Origin: SFEL01 sp964392455
GTDB lineage: Bacteria; Bacillota; Clostridia; Christensenellales; CAG-138
Assembly: GCA_964392455.1 (NCBI GenBank)
Contig: CAYMPG010000013.1
Coordinates: 1-50,709, forward strand
DNA length: 50,709 nt
Reading direction: 5' to 3'
Part shown: positions 6,765 to 16,294 of the stretch, piece by piece
How the letters are laid out: every line of letters starts with the position of its first letter
Numbering within the stretch: position 1 is the stretch's first letter
Translations under genes and position numbers: made by a program
The notes under the pieces: model-generated
Told to the model about the DNA's origin: nothing
Database searches by the model: none
What the model saw: the letters and a program-made list of their open reading frames with translations, nothing else

Positions 6765-8840
6765 CTACTGCCGGTCCTCCTCATCCTGCTCATCCTGCTC
6801 ATGGTGGTCGTCAGGCAGCACCTGGCCGGGATGATAGAAGCCGTCATTCTCATCGGAGGGCTGCTGGGGCTTTTCGGCTTCCTCAGCCTCTGCCTCGGCC
6901 TCCTCCTCCAGCACCTCCTGGTCGGGAGCTTCCAGCTCGGCCTTTTTCTCCTTGTAGCTCTTGAGCTCCACAGGCTGATTGAGGAATATCTTTTCAAATT
7001 CCTCGCCGGTGATGCGCTCGTACTCGATAAGGTACTTCACCACCCGATCCAGCGCCTCACGCTCGGCCACCAGCACGTCCTTTGCCCTCTGGAACTGCTC
7101 CTCCAGTATGCGGCGGATTTCCTTATCCACCTTGGCGGCCACTTCCTCGGAGTAATTGCGCTGATGTCCCCAATCCTTGGCTATGAATACCTCTGAATCG
7201 CCTCCCAGGAATACGGGGCCTATTTCATCGCTCATGCCGAATTCTATTACCATGCGCCTTGCAAGCTCGCTTGCGTGCTTAAGGTCGCCTATGGCGCCGG
7301 TGCAGATGTCATCCAGGGCGATGCTCTCGGCCACACGGCCGCCCATGCTCATGGCTATCTGGTCGAGTATTCTGCCACGGGAAACGTGGGAATCGTCATT
7401 ATCCGGCATGGTCATGGTGTAGCCTGCTGCCTGACCTCTGGGTATGATGGATACCTCATGGACGGGGTCGCAATGCTCCATCCTGTAGGCAACTATGGCA
7501 TGGCCCGCCTCATGGTAGGCGGTTATCTTCTTATCTTCCTCAGTGACCACACGGCTGCGCTTTTCAGGGCCTACAACTGTGCGGGTAATGGCCTCCTCCA
7601 GCTCCACCATGGTGATGCTCTTTTTCCTGTAGCGGGCAGCAAGTATGGCGGCCTCGTTCAGCACGTTTTCCAGATCAGCACCGGTCATGCCGCTGGTGCG
7701 CTTTGCCAGCACCTCCAGGTCAACATCCTCCGCAAGGGGCTTGCCCTTGGCGTGTACCCTGAGTATGGCCTCCCTGCCCTTAACGTCGGGATAGCCCACG
7801 GTTATCTGCCTGTCAAACCGGCCGGGGCGCAGCAGCGCAGGGTCAAGTATGTCAGGGCGGTTGGTGGCAGCAAGAACTATTATGCCCTCATTTACCGCAA
7901 AGCCGTCCATCTCCACCAGGAGCTGGTTAAGGGTCTGCTCACGCTCATCGTGTCCGCCGCCCAGGCCTGCGCCTCTCTGGCGGCCCACGGCGTCTATCTC
8001 ATCTATAAATACCACTGCCGGGGCAAACTTTTTGGCGTTGCCGAAAAGGTCTCTTACACGGCTTGCGCCCACGCCCACAAACATCTCCACAAAGTCAGAG
8101 CCGGAAATTGAGAAGAAGGGTACCCCCGCTTCCCCTGCCACTGCCTTTGCAAGGAGTGTCTTACCTGTGCCCGGAGGGCCCACCAGCAGGCAGCCCTTGG
8201 GTATGCGGGCGCCCATCTTGGTGAAGCGCTTGGGGGAGCGCATAAACTCCACCACCTCACGAAGCTCTTCCTTTTCTTCATCGGCACCGGCCACATCCTC
8301 AAAGGTGACCTTGGTCTGCCCATCCATATTGGTGCGGGCACGGCTCTTGCCGAAATTCATCACGTTATTGCCGCCGCCCTGGGCGCGCATCATAAATATG
8401 TACAACAGCGCCATGCCGCCAAAGAGCAGCAGATAGGGCAGTATTGTAGCAAAGATGCCCGGCTCGGGAGGCAGGTTTATCTTAAGGTCAAAGGTATAAT
8501 CCGCCTGGGTCACGTTTTCCGGCGCAATGCCGGTAAGCTCGGCGGTGATATTCTGCATATCCTCTGTGAATATCTCCAGGGAGGGGATATTTGTGTAAAA
8601 ATCCATCTCCTCCGGGAACAGAGCCGCATCCACCTCGCCGTCGGTATATATGCCCACCAGCTTCAGCTCTGTCACCTCGGCTGCGGCCACCCTGCCTTCA
8701 CGCACTGCCTTTATAAAATCGGAATAGGCGATGCCCTCCACCTTTGTGCCGCTAAGGTCAAAGCCGGATACCAGCAGGACGATTATCCCCATCAGTATTA
8801 GATACACCAAAGGTGTGGAAAGTCTCTTTCTGTTTTTCAA
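6765..8840 (-). CDS. ftsH: ATP-dependent zinc metalloprotease FtsH (TTG start)
   Basis: FtsH is a membrane-anchored AAA+ protease that degrades damaged membrane proteins and some regulators. With the start chosen here it has 691 residues. A first membrane span lies near 8-27, an extracytoplasmic domain follows, and a second span is near 128-152. Then come Walker A GPPGTGKT (about 221-228), Walker B VVFIDEID (276-283) and the zinc site HEAGH (443-447). The tail is rich in Glu and Ala. The longest frame opens at 8879, but GGGGAGG lies seven bases before a TTG at 8838-8840 and no ribosome site precedes either upstream ATG, so TTG is preferred. No strong minus-strand promoter is obvious between 8841 and 9000. 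Confidence 0.95.
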   Translation of the reverse strand: MKNRKRLSTPLVYLILMGIIVLLVSGFDLSGTKVEGIAYSDFIKAVREGRVAAAEVTELKLVGIYTDGEVDAALFPEEMDFYTNIPSLEIFTEDMQNITAELTGIAPENVTQADYTFDLKINLPPEPGIFATILPYLLLFGGMALLYIFMMRAQGGGNNVMNFGKSRARTNMDGQTKVTFEDVAGADEEKEELREVVEFMRSPKRFTKMGARIPKGCLLVGPPGTGKTLLAKAVAGEAGVPFFSISGSDFVEMFVGVGASRVRDLFGNAKKFAPAVVFIDEIDAVGRQRGAGLGGGHDEREQTLNQLLVEMDGFAVNEGIIVLAATNRPDILDPALLRPGRFDRQITVGYPDVKGREAILRVHAKGKPLAEDVDLEVLAKRTSGMTGADLENVLNEAAILAARYRKKSITMVELEEAITRTVVGPEKRSRVVTEEDKKITAYHEAGHAIVAYRMEHCDPVHEVSIIPRGQAAGYTMTMPDNDDSHVSRGRILDQIAMSMGGRVAESIALDDICTGAIGDLKHASELARRMVIEFGMSDEIGPVFLGGDSEVFIAKDWGHQRNYSEEVAAKVDKEIRRILEEQFQRAKDVLVAEREALDRVVKYLIEYERITGEEFEKIFLNQPVELKSYKEKKAELEAPDQEVLEEEAEAEAEEAEKPQQPSDENDGFYHPGQVLPDDHHEQDEQDEEDRQ

Positions 8841-9002
8841 TTCATTACCTCCCCCGGTATGCCCCATTGAATTAAGCATACCACATGCGAGTTAAAACTA
8901 TCCTCATCATATTAACACAAAAACCTATCCATTCATACCATAAATAATCAAAATTAAGTGAAAAAACCGTGACTTTCACCTTTAAATAAAGCTAAAACAG
9001 GG

Positions 9003-9031
9003 TTTACAAACCGGCCCGGTAATAATATAAT
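9003..9031 (+). promoter_or_regulatory. sigma-A promoter for the ileS T-box transcript
   Basis: TTTACA (9003-9008) and TATAAT (9026-9031) are 17 bp apart; transcription should start near 9038. Confidence 0.85.
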
Positions 9032-9037
9032 GTAAGC

Positions 9038-9307
9038 TGATTGAACAGTGATTCAAATATCACACAATATCAACGCAATGACCGGGACACACGGTGGACT
9101 GGACGCCCAAGAGAGCCGCCCATAATGGTGAAAGGGCAGCGGCATCATCCCCTCCATACGCATCCCCCGGGAGCGCTCAGGTGAAAGCAATCATAGCCCG
9201 GGCCGGCTGCCCTCCGTTACAGGGGCATATTGAGAGGGCGTTATTTTCTGCGCCAACTCGGGTGGTACCGCGCATAGTATGCGTCCCGATATTCGGGGCG
9301 CTTTTTT
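9038..9307 (+). promoter_or_regulatory. T-box riboswitch, isoleucine type, upstream of ileS
   Basis: The leader has AGAGAG, a distal loop GGTGAAA (consensus GGUGNRA), then GGCATCATC with ATC as likely isoleucine specifier. The T-box core GGGTGGTACCGCG is at about 9260-9272. The terminator GCGTCCCGA/TCGGGGCGC plus TTTTTT lies at 9281-9307. Uncharged tRNA-Ile would relieve termination. Confidence 0.93.
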
Positions 9308-9363
9308 AGTGTCTGCGGCGCTTACCCCTTAAAATATCCACTACAATATAAGGAGACTCAGGA

Positions 9364-12300
9364 ATGTACAAAAAGGTTCCCACTTCACTGGACTTTGTTT
9401 CCCGTGAAAAAGAGACGCTGGCCTTCTGGAAGCAGAACCACATCTTTGAAAAAAGTGTAGAGCTGCGTAAGGGCGCTCCCGCCTATACCTTCTACGATGG
9501 CCCCCCAACTGCAAACGGTAAGCCCCACATTGGCCACGTGCTGACCCGTGCCATGAAGGATATCATCCCCCGCTACAAGACCATGCAGGGCTACGACGTG
9601 CTCCGCAAGGCGGGCTGGGATACCCACGGCCTGCCCGTTGAGCTGGAAGTGGAAAAGCAGCTTGGCCTGGATGGCAAGGAGCAGATAGAGGGCTACGGCG
9701 TTGTGCCCTTCATAGACAGGTGCAAGGAATCCGTATGGAAGTACAAGAGCGAGTGGGAAGTAATGTCCGACCGCATGGGCTTCTGGGCGGATATGGACGA
9801 CCCCTATATCACCTACAAAGATGATTATATCGAATCCGAATGGTGGGCCCTTAAGACCATTCACGAAAAGGGCCTGCTCTACAAGGGCCACAAGATAGTT
9901 CCCTACTGCCCCCGCTGCGGCACTGCCCTCTCCTCCCACGAGGTAGCTCAGGGCTATAAGGACGTTAAGGAGACCTCCGCCACCGTTCGCTTCATCGTTC
10001 CCGATGAGGAAAACACCTACTTCCTGGCCTGGACCACCACCCCCTGGACCCTCGCCAGCAACGTGGCGCTGTGCGTAAACCCCGGCGTTACCTATGCCTA
10101 TGTAAAGGTGGACGGCAAGGAGACCCTCATACTTGCAAAGGACCTTATCTCTACCGTGCTTGAGGGCCACGATACCGAAATAGTAAAAGAGGTTACCGGT
10201 AAGGAGCTTGAATACAAGCACTACCAGCCCCTGTTTGAATGTACCCGCAAGGCAGCCGGCGGCAAGGACGCTTTCTTCGTAATGTGCGACGATTACGTCA
10301 CCACCACCGACGGTACCGGCATTGTACACTGCGCCTCCGCCTTTGGCGAGGACGACTACAGGGTATGCAAGCGCTATGACCTGCCCTTCGTGCAGATGGT
10401 GGATACCAAGGGCGAAATGTGCGGCGGCACCCCCTGGGACGGCACCTTCGTAAAGAAGGCAGACCTGCCCATACTTATGGACCTTGAAAAGGAAGGGCTG
10501 CTGTTTGCCGCACCCAAGTTTGAGCACAGCTATCCCTTCTGCTGGCGCTGCGATACTCCCCTCATCTATTATGCAAGGGCCTCCTGGTTCATTGCCATGA
10601 CCAAGGTAAAGGACAAGCTGATAGAGTACAACAAGCGCATCAACTGGATACCTGAAAACATAAAGGAAGGCCGCATGGGCAACTTCCTTGAAAACGTTAT
10701 AGACTGGGGCCTTTCCCGTGAGCGCTACTGGGGCACCCCCCTGCCCGTATGGATGTGCGACAAGTGCGGCAAGGTGCACGTTGTAGGCAGCCGCAAGGAG
10801 CTGAGCCAGCTTTCCGGCTGTCCCGAGGATGTGGAGCTGCACAAGCCCTACGTTGACCCCATCACCTGGGGCTGCGAATGTGGCGGCACAATGCGCCGTG
10901 AGCCTGTGGTAATAGACTGCTGGTTCGATTCCGGTGCAATGCCCTTTGCCCAGTGGCACTATCCCTTTGAAAACAAAGAGGAATTTGAGCGCCGCTATCC
11001 TGCAAACTTCATAAGCGAGGCCATCGACCAGACCCGTGGCTGGTTCTATACCCTTTCCGCTGTAGCCGCCTGCCTGTTTGACCAGCCCGCCTTCCTCAAC
11101 TGCATCGTCCTTGGTCACGTTCAGGATAAGGAAGGCCGCAAGATGAGCAAGCACATCGGCAACGTGGTAGACCCCTGGGTGCTGCTGGATAAGCAGGGCG
11201 CAGACGCTGTGCGCTGGTATTTCTATACCTCCTCCATGCCCTGGCTGCCTAATCGCTTCTCAGAGGAGGCCGTATCCGAATCACAGCGCAAGTTTATGGG
11301 CACCTTCTGGAACACCTATGCCTTCTATGTGCTCTATGCGGATATTGACAGCTTTGACCCCACCAAGCACTCCCTGGTAAGAGAAAACCTCTCCCCCATG
11401 GATCTTTGGATACTTTCCCGCCTGAATACCCTCATGGGCAAGGTAGAGGGGTATCTTGACGAGCTGAAGATGACCGAGGCCGGCCGCGAGATGCAGGTAT
11501 TCATGGATGACCTGTCAAACTGGTATGTGCGCCGCTGCCGTGAGCGCTACTGGGGCAAGGATATGACCGCCGACAAGGAAGCGGCCTATATGACCCTTTA
11601 CACCGTGCTCAATACCATGACTCTCATCTCCGCTCCCTTCATCCCCTTCATGGCTGAGGAGATGTATCAGAACATAGTCCGCACTGTGGATAAGAGCGCC
11701 CCCGAAAGCGTACACCTTTGCGATTGGCCCAAGGCTGATGCAAGCTTCATAGATGCAGAGCTGGAAGCCAATATGGCCGCCGTTCTCGACATAGTGGTGC
11801 TGGGCCGCTCCGCCCGCAACTCCGCCAATATCAAGAACCGCCAGCCCATAGGCGCCATGTACGTTCAGGGCCGCAAGCTGCCCGATATGTACGTTTCCAT
11901 CATTGCAGACGAGCTGAACGTAAAGCAGGTGAATTTCGTGGATGACGCCTCATCCTTCATCACCTACAGGGTAAAGCCCCAGCTCAAGACCCTTGGCCCC
12001 CGCTATGGCAAGATACTGCCCAAGATAAACCAGTATCTTGCAGGCGAAGGCATAGGCAATGCTGTGGTGGCCGCCCATAATGCCGGGGAAAACTACAAGT
12101 TTGACCTGGAGGGCACCCAGGTGCTGCTGAGCCGTGAGGACGTGCTGGTATCCACCGAGCAGAGCGCAGGCTTTGTGGCAGTGAGCGAGCATGACCTTTC
12201 CGTCGTGCTGGATACCAACCTTACCCCCGAGCTCATAGACGAGGGCTTTGTAAGGGAGATAGTCTCCAAGGTACAGACCATGCGTAAGGAAGCCGCCTTT

Positions 12301-12486
12301 GAGGTGACTGACCACATCGCCCTGTCTCACGATGGCAGCCAGCGCATCGAGGAGATATTCGAAAAGTACGGCAGCAGCATAGCCGCCGACACCCTTGCAG
12401 ATTCCATCACAAAGGGCTCCGCAGGCTTCACCAGGGAATGGAATATAAATGACGAAACCGTCACCCTGGGCGTGGAAAAGAAGTAA
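9364..12486 (+). CDS. ileS: isoleucyl-tRNA synthetase, long form
   Basis: This class I enzyme attaches isoleucine to tRNA-Ile and edits valine. In 1040 residues the HIGH signature is PHIGH (H55-H58) and the KMSKS signature is KMSKH (about 593-597) followed by IGN. Paired CxxC motifs (YCPRCG, MCDKCG, CECGG) could bind zinc. The length and KMSKH form fit the long, eukaryote-like IleRS group, some members of which tolerate mupirocin; that property is inferred. AGGAG lies eight bases before ATG. The gene stands alone between its T-box and a strong terminator. Its codon use is notably rich in C-ending codons, as expected for high expression. Confidence 0.97.
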   Translation: MYKKVPTSLDFVSREKETLAFWKQNHIFEKSVELRKGAPAYTFYDGPPTANGKPHIGHVLTRAMKDIIPRYKTMQGYDVLRKAGWDTHGLPVELEVEKQLGLDGKEQIEGYGVVPFIDRCKESVWKYKSEWEVMSDRMGFWADMDDPYITYKDDYIESEWWALKTIHEKGLLYKGHKIVPYCPRCGTALSSHEVAQGYKDVKETSATVRFIVPDEENTYFLAWTTTPWTLASNVALCVNPGVTYAYVKVDGKETLILAKDLISTVLEGHDTEIVKEVTGKELEYKHYQPLFECTRKAAGGKDAFFVMCDDYVTTTDGTGIVHCASAFGEDDYRVCKRYDLPFVQMVDTKGEMCGGTPWDGTFVKKADLPILMDLEKEGLLFAAPKFEHSYPFCWRCDTPLIYYARASWFIAMTKVKDKLIEYNKRINWIPENIKEGRMGNFLENVIDWGLSRERYWGTPLPVWMCDKCGKVHVVGSRKELSQLSGCPEDVELHKPYVDPITWGCECGGTMRREPVVIDCWFDSGAMPFAQWHYPFENKEEFERRYPANFISEAIDQTRGWFYTLSAVAACLFDQPAFLNCIVLGHVQDKEGRKMSKHIGNVVDPWVLLDKQGADAVRWYFYTSSMPWLPNRFSEEAVSESQRKFMGTFWNTYAFYVLYADIDSFDPTKHSLVRENLSPMDLWILSRLNTLMGKVEGYLDELKMTEAGREMQVFMDDLSNWYVRRCRERYWGKDMTADKEAAYMTLYTVLNTMTLISAPFIPFMAEEMYQNIVRTVDKSAPESVHLCDWPKADASFIDAELEANMAAVLDIVVLGRSARNSANIKNRQPIGAMYVQGRKLPDMYVSIIADELNVKQVNFVDDASSFITYRVKPQLKTLGPRYGKILPKINQYLAGEGIGNAVVAAHNAGENYKFDLEGTQVLLSREDVLVSTEQSAGFVAVSEHDLSVVLDTNLTPELIDEGFVREIVSKVQTMRKEAAFEVTDHIALSHDGSQRIEEIFEKYGSSIAADTLADSITKGSAGFTREWNINDETVTLGVEKK

Positions 12487-12503
12487 TAAAAAGCCATAAA
12501 AAG

Positions 12504-12537
12504 GGCCGTGTATCACAGAAATGATACACGGCCTTTT
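12504..12537 (+). terminator. terminator of ileS
   Basis: GGCCGTGTATCA pairs with TGATACACGGCC and is followed by TTTT. It starts 17 bases after the ileS stop. Confidence 0.85.
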
Positions 12538-12563
12538 CCTATACTACATAAGTACCCAAAAAT

Positions 12564-12592
12564 TTAACAACACAGCACGCATCTTTTATGAT
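12564..12592 (+). promoter_or_regulatory. promoter for the CPBP protease gene
   Basis: TTAACA (12564-12569) and TATGAT (12587-12592) are 17 bp apart, just after the ileS terminator. Confidence 0.65.
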
Positions 12593-12628
12593 AAAATAGA
12601 AGCACACTCAGGAGATATATTCTATAAA

Positions 12629-13420
12629 ATGAAGCAAAATCTTAAAACCCTTACCAGAATACTCATAATCCTCATACTGTACTTTCTCAGCCAGGCTGTG
12701 CTTATGACGGTATTTGCCGCCATAGGGGGCATGGGCGTTCAGGGAGATATTCAGGGGGCCATGGAGGCCTTTCTGGAAGAAAAGGCATCCCTCATCTCCC
12801 TTGTACACAATGGCCTCATAATCGCTGCCCTGCTGCTGTATCGCCGCAGGAGCCCCCGGGCCATGGAGGAAATGCCACTGGGCCCCGTTTCTCTGAAGGA
12901 GGCTGCCCTCTACACAGGCGGCGGCATATGCTTTGCCCTGGTGGTATCAGGAGCATTGTCCCTGCTGCCCATACCGGAATCTGCCATGGCCCAGTACAGC
13001 TCCGCCCTGAGCAGCAGCATATCCGGCACCCTGGCAGAAAGGCTGCTTTCCGTGGTGATATTTGCCCCGGTGGCAGAGGAGCTGCTTTTCCGCGGCATAA
13101 TATACGGCTCATTTAAAAAAACCGCCCGCAGGATAGTGGCCGTGGCTGCCTCCTGCGCCATATTCGGCCTCATGCATCAGGACCCCCTGTGGATGATATA
13201 CGCCTTTATAATGGGCCTTGGCCTGACCCTTACTCTGGATGCAGCGGGCACGCTCCTTGCGCCCATGCTGCTGCACGTGGCATTCAATTTTACCGGCTCT
13301 GTCATCACTCCGCTATTGGACAGCATACCCGCATATATACTCATACTGCCCCTTGCAGGCTGCGTGCTGTTCATCCGCAAAATGGCCGCCCTTAATACCG
13401 GCAACAGGGAGGAAAAGTAA
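12629..13420 (+). CDS. CPBP-family intramembrane metalloprotease
   Basis: The 263-residue membrane protein belongs to the CPBP (CAAX/Abi) family. Motif 1 is EELLFRG (E150, E151, R155); motif 2 is FGLMHQ; a final conserved His lies in LLHVAFN. About eight hydrophobic spans are visible. Family members include prenyl-protein processing proteases and bacteriocin-immunity proteins; no bacteriocin is nearby, so the substrate is unknown. I use ATG at 12629. A longer frame opens at 12521, but that codon lies inside the ileS terminator and upstream of the promoter. AGGAG is 14 bases from ATG, which is long. The next gene starts at the base after the stop. Confidence 0.85.
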   Translation: MKQNLKTLTRILIILILYFLSQAVLMTVFAAIGGMGVQGDIQGAMEAFLEEKASLISLVHNGLIIAALLLYRRRSPRAMEEMPLGPVSLKEAALYTGGGICFALVVSGALSLLPIPESAMAQYSSALSSSISGTLAERLLSVVIFAPVAEELLFRGIIYGSFKKTARRIVAVAASCAIFGLMHQDPLWMIYAFIMGLGLTLTLDAAGTLLAPMLLHVAFNFTGSVITPLLDSIPAYILILPLAGCVLFIRKMAALNTGNREEK

Positions 13421-13984
13421 ATGCATCAGGAAACCAATACCTCAAATTCCAATAAGCGCAGTGACCTTTTGCTGTTTTTCGGGCTGGTGCTGCTGCTGAT
13501 ACTGGCCCGCTTTCTGCTGAGCCTTATTCAGGCAGTGGGCGGCGGGGCAATGCAGCTTATAGTATTTGCCCTGCTGGGAGCCATATGCTTCCTGGTGTAC
13601 AAGAAGCGGTTCTGCACCTATCGCTACACCCTCTTTAATAAGGAGCCTGAGGAGGGCGAGCTGGATGAATACGGCAACCAGGCCACCCTGCCACTGCCCC
13701 TTGGCACATTCATAATAGAGCAGCTCAGCGGCAGCCGTGGCGGCGTGGTGGCCAATATAGCCCCCGGGGATATGCTGAGCCTTATCGCTCCCCCTGCCGG
13801 CCTGCCCTCAGAGCCCGACGGTCACTCCTCCCTTAAAAAGCCTCCCCTTTACGGCAATGGCAAAAGGGAGCAGGCCCATATACTTCTTTACCGTGACAAT
13901 GGCGTAAAAAAGGCGCTGGCCTTCTGCCCCTCAGAGGAGCTTGCAGTCATGCTCAAGGAGATCATAGACGCAGTCAATGCATAG
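13421..13984 (+). CDS. membrane protein of unknown function
   Basis: I do not recognise this 187-residue protein. It has a polar N-terminus, two hydrophobic spans (about 16-38 and 43-59), then a soluble, probably cytoplasmic domain. Its ATG directly follows the stop of the CPBP gene and shares the GGGAGG ribosome site within that gene's end, so the two are probably translationally coupled. The partnership with a CPBP protease suggests a linked membrane role, but nothing in the sequence names it. Confidence 0.75.
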   Translation: MHQETNTSNSNKRSDLLLFFGLVLLLILARFLLSLIQAVGGGAMQLIVFALLGAICFLVYKKRFCTYRYTLFNKEPEEGELDEYGNQATLPLPLGTFIIEQLSGSRGGVVANIAPGDMLSLIAPPAGLPSEPDGHSSLKKPPLYGNGKREQAHILLYRDNGVKKALAFCPSEELAVMLKEIIDAVNA

Positions 13985-14013
13985 TTGCAGCGGCGGCGAA
14001 TAGGATATATAAT
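13985..14013 (+). promoter_or_regulatory. promoter for darA-holB-ricT
   Basis: TTGCAG (13985-13990) and TATAAT (14008-14013) are 17 bp apart. The start codon of darA is 28 bases downstream. Confidence 0.75.
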
Positions 14014-14040
14014 TAAAACAAACAGACGGAGGACATACTC

Positions 14041-14367
14041 ATGAAGCTTATATACGCAATAGTGCAGAATGACGACTCCAAAAAGCTCATACGGGAGCTT
14101 ACCAATCGGCGTATCAGCGTTACCCGCATCTCCTCTACCGGCGGCTTCCTTCATAACGGCAACAGCACCCTTATGATAGGCGTGGAGCCTGACAGGCTGG
14201 CTGAGGCCCTTGACATCATCAAGGATAAATCCAGCACCCGCAAGGAGTATATGGTAGTACCCTCTGCAGTGCCCGGCTACATTGATAATTCCCCCGCCCC
14301 TGTACAGGTAACGATGGGCGGCGCAACGGTATTCGTAGTAGATGTGGAGCAATTCTACAAGTATTGA
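14041..14367 (+). CDS. darA: cyclic-di-AMP receptor, PII-like (DarA/PstA)
   Basis: The 108-residue protein starts MKLIYAIVQNDDSKKL and continues with RISVTRISSTGGFL and NSTLMIGVE. These are the conserved segments of the DarA/PstA (YaaQ) family, trimeric PII-like proteins that bind c-di-AMP. GGAGG lies eight bases before ATG. In Bacillus the order is darA-yaaR-holB-ricT-yabA; here yaaR and yabA are missing, but darA still precedes holB and ricT, which supports the call. It overlaps holB by 26 bases. Confidence 0.92.
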   Translation: MKLIYAIVQNDDSKKLIRELTNRRISVTRISSTGGFLHNGNSTLMIGVEPDRLAEALDIIKDKSSTRKEYMVVPSAVPGYIDNSPAPVQVTMGGATVFVVDVEQFYKY

Positions 14368-15277
14368 TAACATACCCACCGGTATACACCAGGCGGAGGG
14401 GCGGCTGCTTTCGGCTATTGCCGAGGGGCATATTTCCCACGCCTGTTTTATTTCCTGCCCGGATCTTGATATGGCGGAGATACTGGCAAGAAAGGCCGCA
14501 GCCCTTCACTGCACCGGCGCTGCTGACCCTGCCCGCCTTTCCCGCACCGGGGACTGCATAATCCCCTCCAGCTACAAGGCAGAGGCCATACGGGAGGAAA
14601 TAATATCAGAGCTTGCAACCAGCTCCTTTTCCGGCGGCAGGCGGGCCATATTGCTGCTAAACGCCCATACCATCCGGGAGGATGTGCAAAATCTGCTGCT
14701 CAAATCCATTGAGGAGCCTCCCGAGGGCACCCTGTTTTTGCTTACCGGCAATTCCGCAGGGCTGCTGCCCACCATACGCTCCCGCTGCACCACTGTGCTG
14801 TGCGGCATGCCCACCCGTGAGCAGGTGGCAGAGGAGCTTATATCCATGGGCGCAGATAGCCGTGAGGCTGCTCTTTTTGCCGCCCAGGGCGTTACCCTTA
14901 CCCAGGCAAAAAAGCTATGGCGCTCCAGGGAGCACCGTGCCCTTAGAAAGGCCGCACAGGATGTGCTTATCGAGCTGCTTTCAGGAAAGATTCCCTTTGA
15001 AAGGCAGCAGGCCGTGGCCTCCCTTGACGGGGCTGGGTATATGCTTTCCTTCATGAAAGACCTGCTCACCTACCACGAGCAGGGCGTTATAAGCGAAAAT
15101 CCCGACAGGGCTTCCGATATAAGCGCCATTTCCTCCCGCTTTACAACGGGGCGGATAAACTGTATCATAGAGAAGCTGGCCTCAGCCATGGAGCGGCTGA
15201 ATACAAATGCCTCAGCCTCCAGCACCTTTACGAGGCTTTTTACCGAAATTACAGAGGAGTTTATACATAATGACTAA
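14342..15277 (+). CDS. holB: DNA polymerase III delta-prime-like subunit
   Basis: The 311-residue protein resembles the delta-prime clamp-loader subunit. It keeps AILLLNAHTIREDVQNLLLKS-like residues, IEEPPEGTLFLLT and the sensor-like TIRSRCTTV, all typical of HolB/DnaX-like AAA+ folds. A full Walker A is not seen, as is usual for delta prime. The ATG at 14342 overlaps the end of darA; no strong ribosome site is evident, so coupling to darA translation is likely. It lies before ricT, as in other Bacillota. Confidence 0.82.
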   Translation: MWSNSTSIDNIPTGIHQAEGRLLSAIAEGHISHACFISCPDLDMAEILARKAAALHCTGAADPARLSRTGDCIIPSSYKAEAIREEIISELATSSFSGGRRAILLLNAHTIREDVQNLLLKSIEEPPEGTLFLLTGNSAGLLPTIRSRCTTVLCGMPTREQVAEELISMGADSREAALFAAQGVTLTQAKKLWRSREHRALRKAAQDVLIELLSGKIPFERQQAVASLDGAGYMLSFMKDLLTYHEQGVISENPDRASDISAISSRFTTGRINCIIEKLASAMERLNTNASASSTFTRLFTEITEEFIHND

Positions 15278-16223
15278 GGTTATAAGCGTAAGATTCAGAG
15301 GGGGGAGCAAGCACTATTACTTTGACCCGGCAGACCTTGAAATAGGCCAGGGAGACGGCGTAATAGTAGAGACCGCCCGCGGCACGGAATACGGCGAGGT
15401 GGCCGTTGGGATACACGAGGTGCCTGACGAGCAGGTGGTGCAGCCCCTCAAGGGCGTAATACGCATCGCCACCCCCAGAGATAAGGAAATGCGGGACAGC
15501 TACCAGGCCAAGGAAAAGGACGCCTACGCCATCTGCATGGAAAAAATACAGGCCCACAAGCTGGATATGAAGCTGGTGGATGTGGAATACACCTTTAACG
15601 GCTCAAAGATAGTTTTCTACTTTACTGCGGACGGCAGGGTGGATTTCCGTGAGCTGGTAAAAGACCTTGCCTCAGTATTCAAGACCCGCATAGAGCTCAG
15701 GCAAATAGGCGTAAGGGATGAGGCAAAGCTGCTGGGCGGCCTTGGAAGCTGCGGCAGGCCGGTATGCTGCAAGGCATTTCTGCCGGACTTTCAGCCTGTA
15801 TCCATAAAAATGGCCAAGGAGCAGAGCCTTTCCCTCAGCCCCACCAAAATATCCGGCATATGCGGCAGGCTCATGTGCTGCCTGAAATACGAGCAGGATT
15901 GCTATGAGTCCATGCGTAAGCAGATGCCAAAGGTTGGCCGGGAGGTGGGTACCCCCGAGTGCCTTACAGGCACCGTAGTAGAAAACAACGTAATATCCGA
16001 AAAGACCCGGGTAAAGCTCACCCTGCCTGACGGCACCATCGAAATACGGGAGTATCCCTTCCGGGAGCTGAAATTCTCCAGAGGCGGCGGCAAGGGCAGG
16101 CAGGTGGAGCCTGATCCTGAGGTGGATGTCTCAATGGATGTGGAGCCCGAAGAGCTTGCTGCCCTCCTTGAGGAGGAAAAGGCGGATATGCGGGAACGGG
16201 GAATGTCAAAGGATGATCTGTAA
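15270..16223 (+). CDS. ricT: PSP1-domain protein RicT (YaaT)
   Basis: The 317-residue protein has the PSP1 fold with conserved cysteine segments GSCGRPVCCKAFL and GICGRLMCCLKYE, which in Bacillus RicT help hold Fe-S clusters in the RicAFT complex that affects RNase Y. I choose ATG at 15270, with GAGGAG ten bases upstream, overlapping the holB stop. A longer frame opening at 15207 would sit deep inside holB. The C-terminal tail is acidic and probably disordered. Partners RicA and RicF are not in the window. Confidence 0.9.
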   Translation: MTKVISVRFRGGSKHYYFDPADLEIGQGDGVIVETARGTEYGEVAVGIHEVPDEQVVQPLKGVIRIATPRDKEMRDSYQAKEKDAYAICMEKIQAHKLDMKLVDVEYTFNGSKIVFYFTADGRVDFRELVKDLASVFKTRIELRQIGVRDEAKLLGGLGSCGRPVCCKAFLPDFQPVSIKMAKEQSLSLSPTKISGICGRLMCCLKYEQDCYESMRKQMPKVGREVGTPECLTGTVVENNVISEKTRVKLTLPDGTIEIREYPFRELKFSRGGGKGRQVEPDPEVDVSMDVEPEELAALLEEEKADMRERGMSKDDL

Positions 16224-16233
16224 ATATTCCCGA

Positions 16234-16261
16234 TTGACAATAAATATTTCCGTGTTACAAT
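16234..16261 (+). promoter_or_regulatory. sigma-A promoter for the ferredoxin gene
   Basis: TTGACA (16234-16239) and TACAAT (16256-16261) are 16 bp apart, directly after the ricT stop. Confidence 0.8.
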
Positions 16262-16294
16262 AATAGATGAAAAAAACCGTGGAGGTATATATCA

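Noticed and set aside
8841..8879. FtsH start at the upstream ATG codons
   Set aside because: No ribosome site precedes them, while GGGGAGG lies seven bases before TTG at 8840.
9385..11154. Leftward 589-codon open frame opposite ileS
   Set aside because: Third-position bias of ileS keeps the opposite strand open; the translation is low-complexity and unlike any protein family.
12521..12628. N-terminal extension of the CPBP protease
   Set aside because: The upstream ATG is inside the ileS terminator and before the promoter of the gene.
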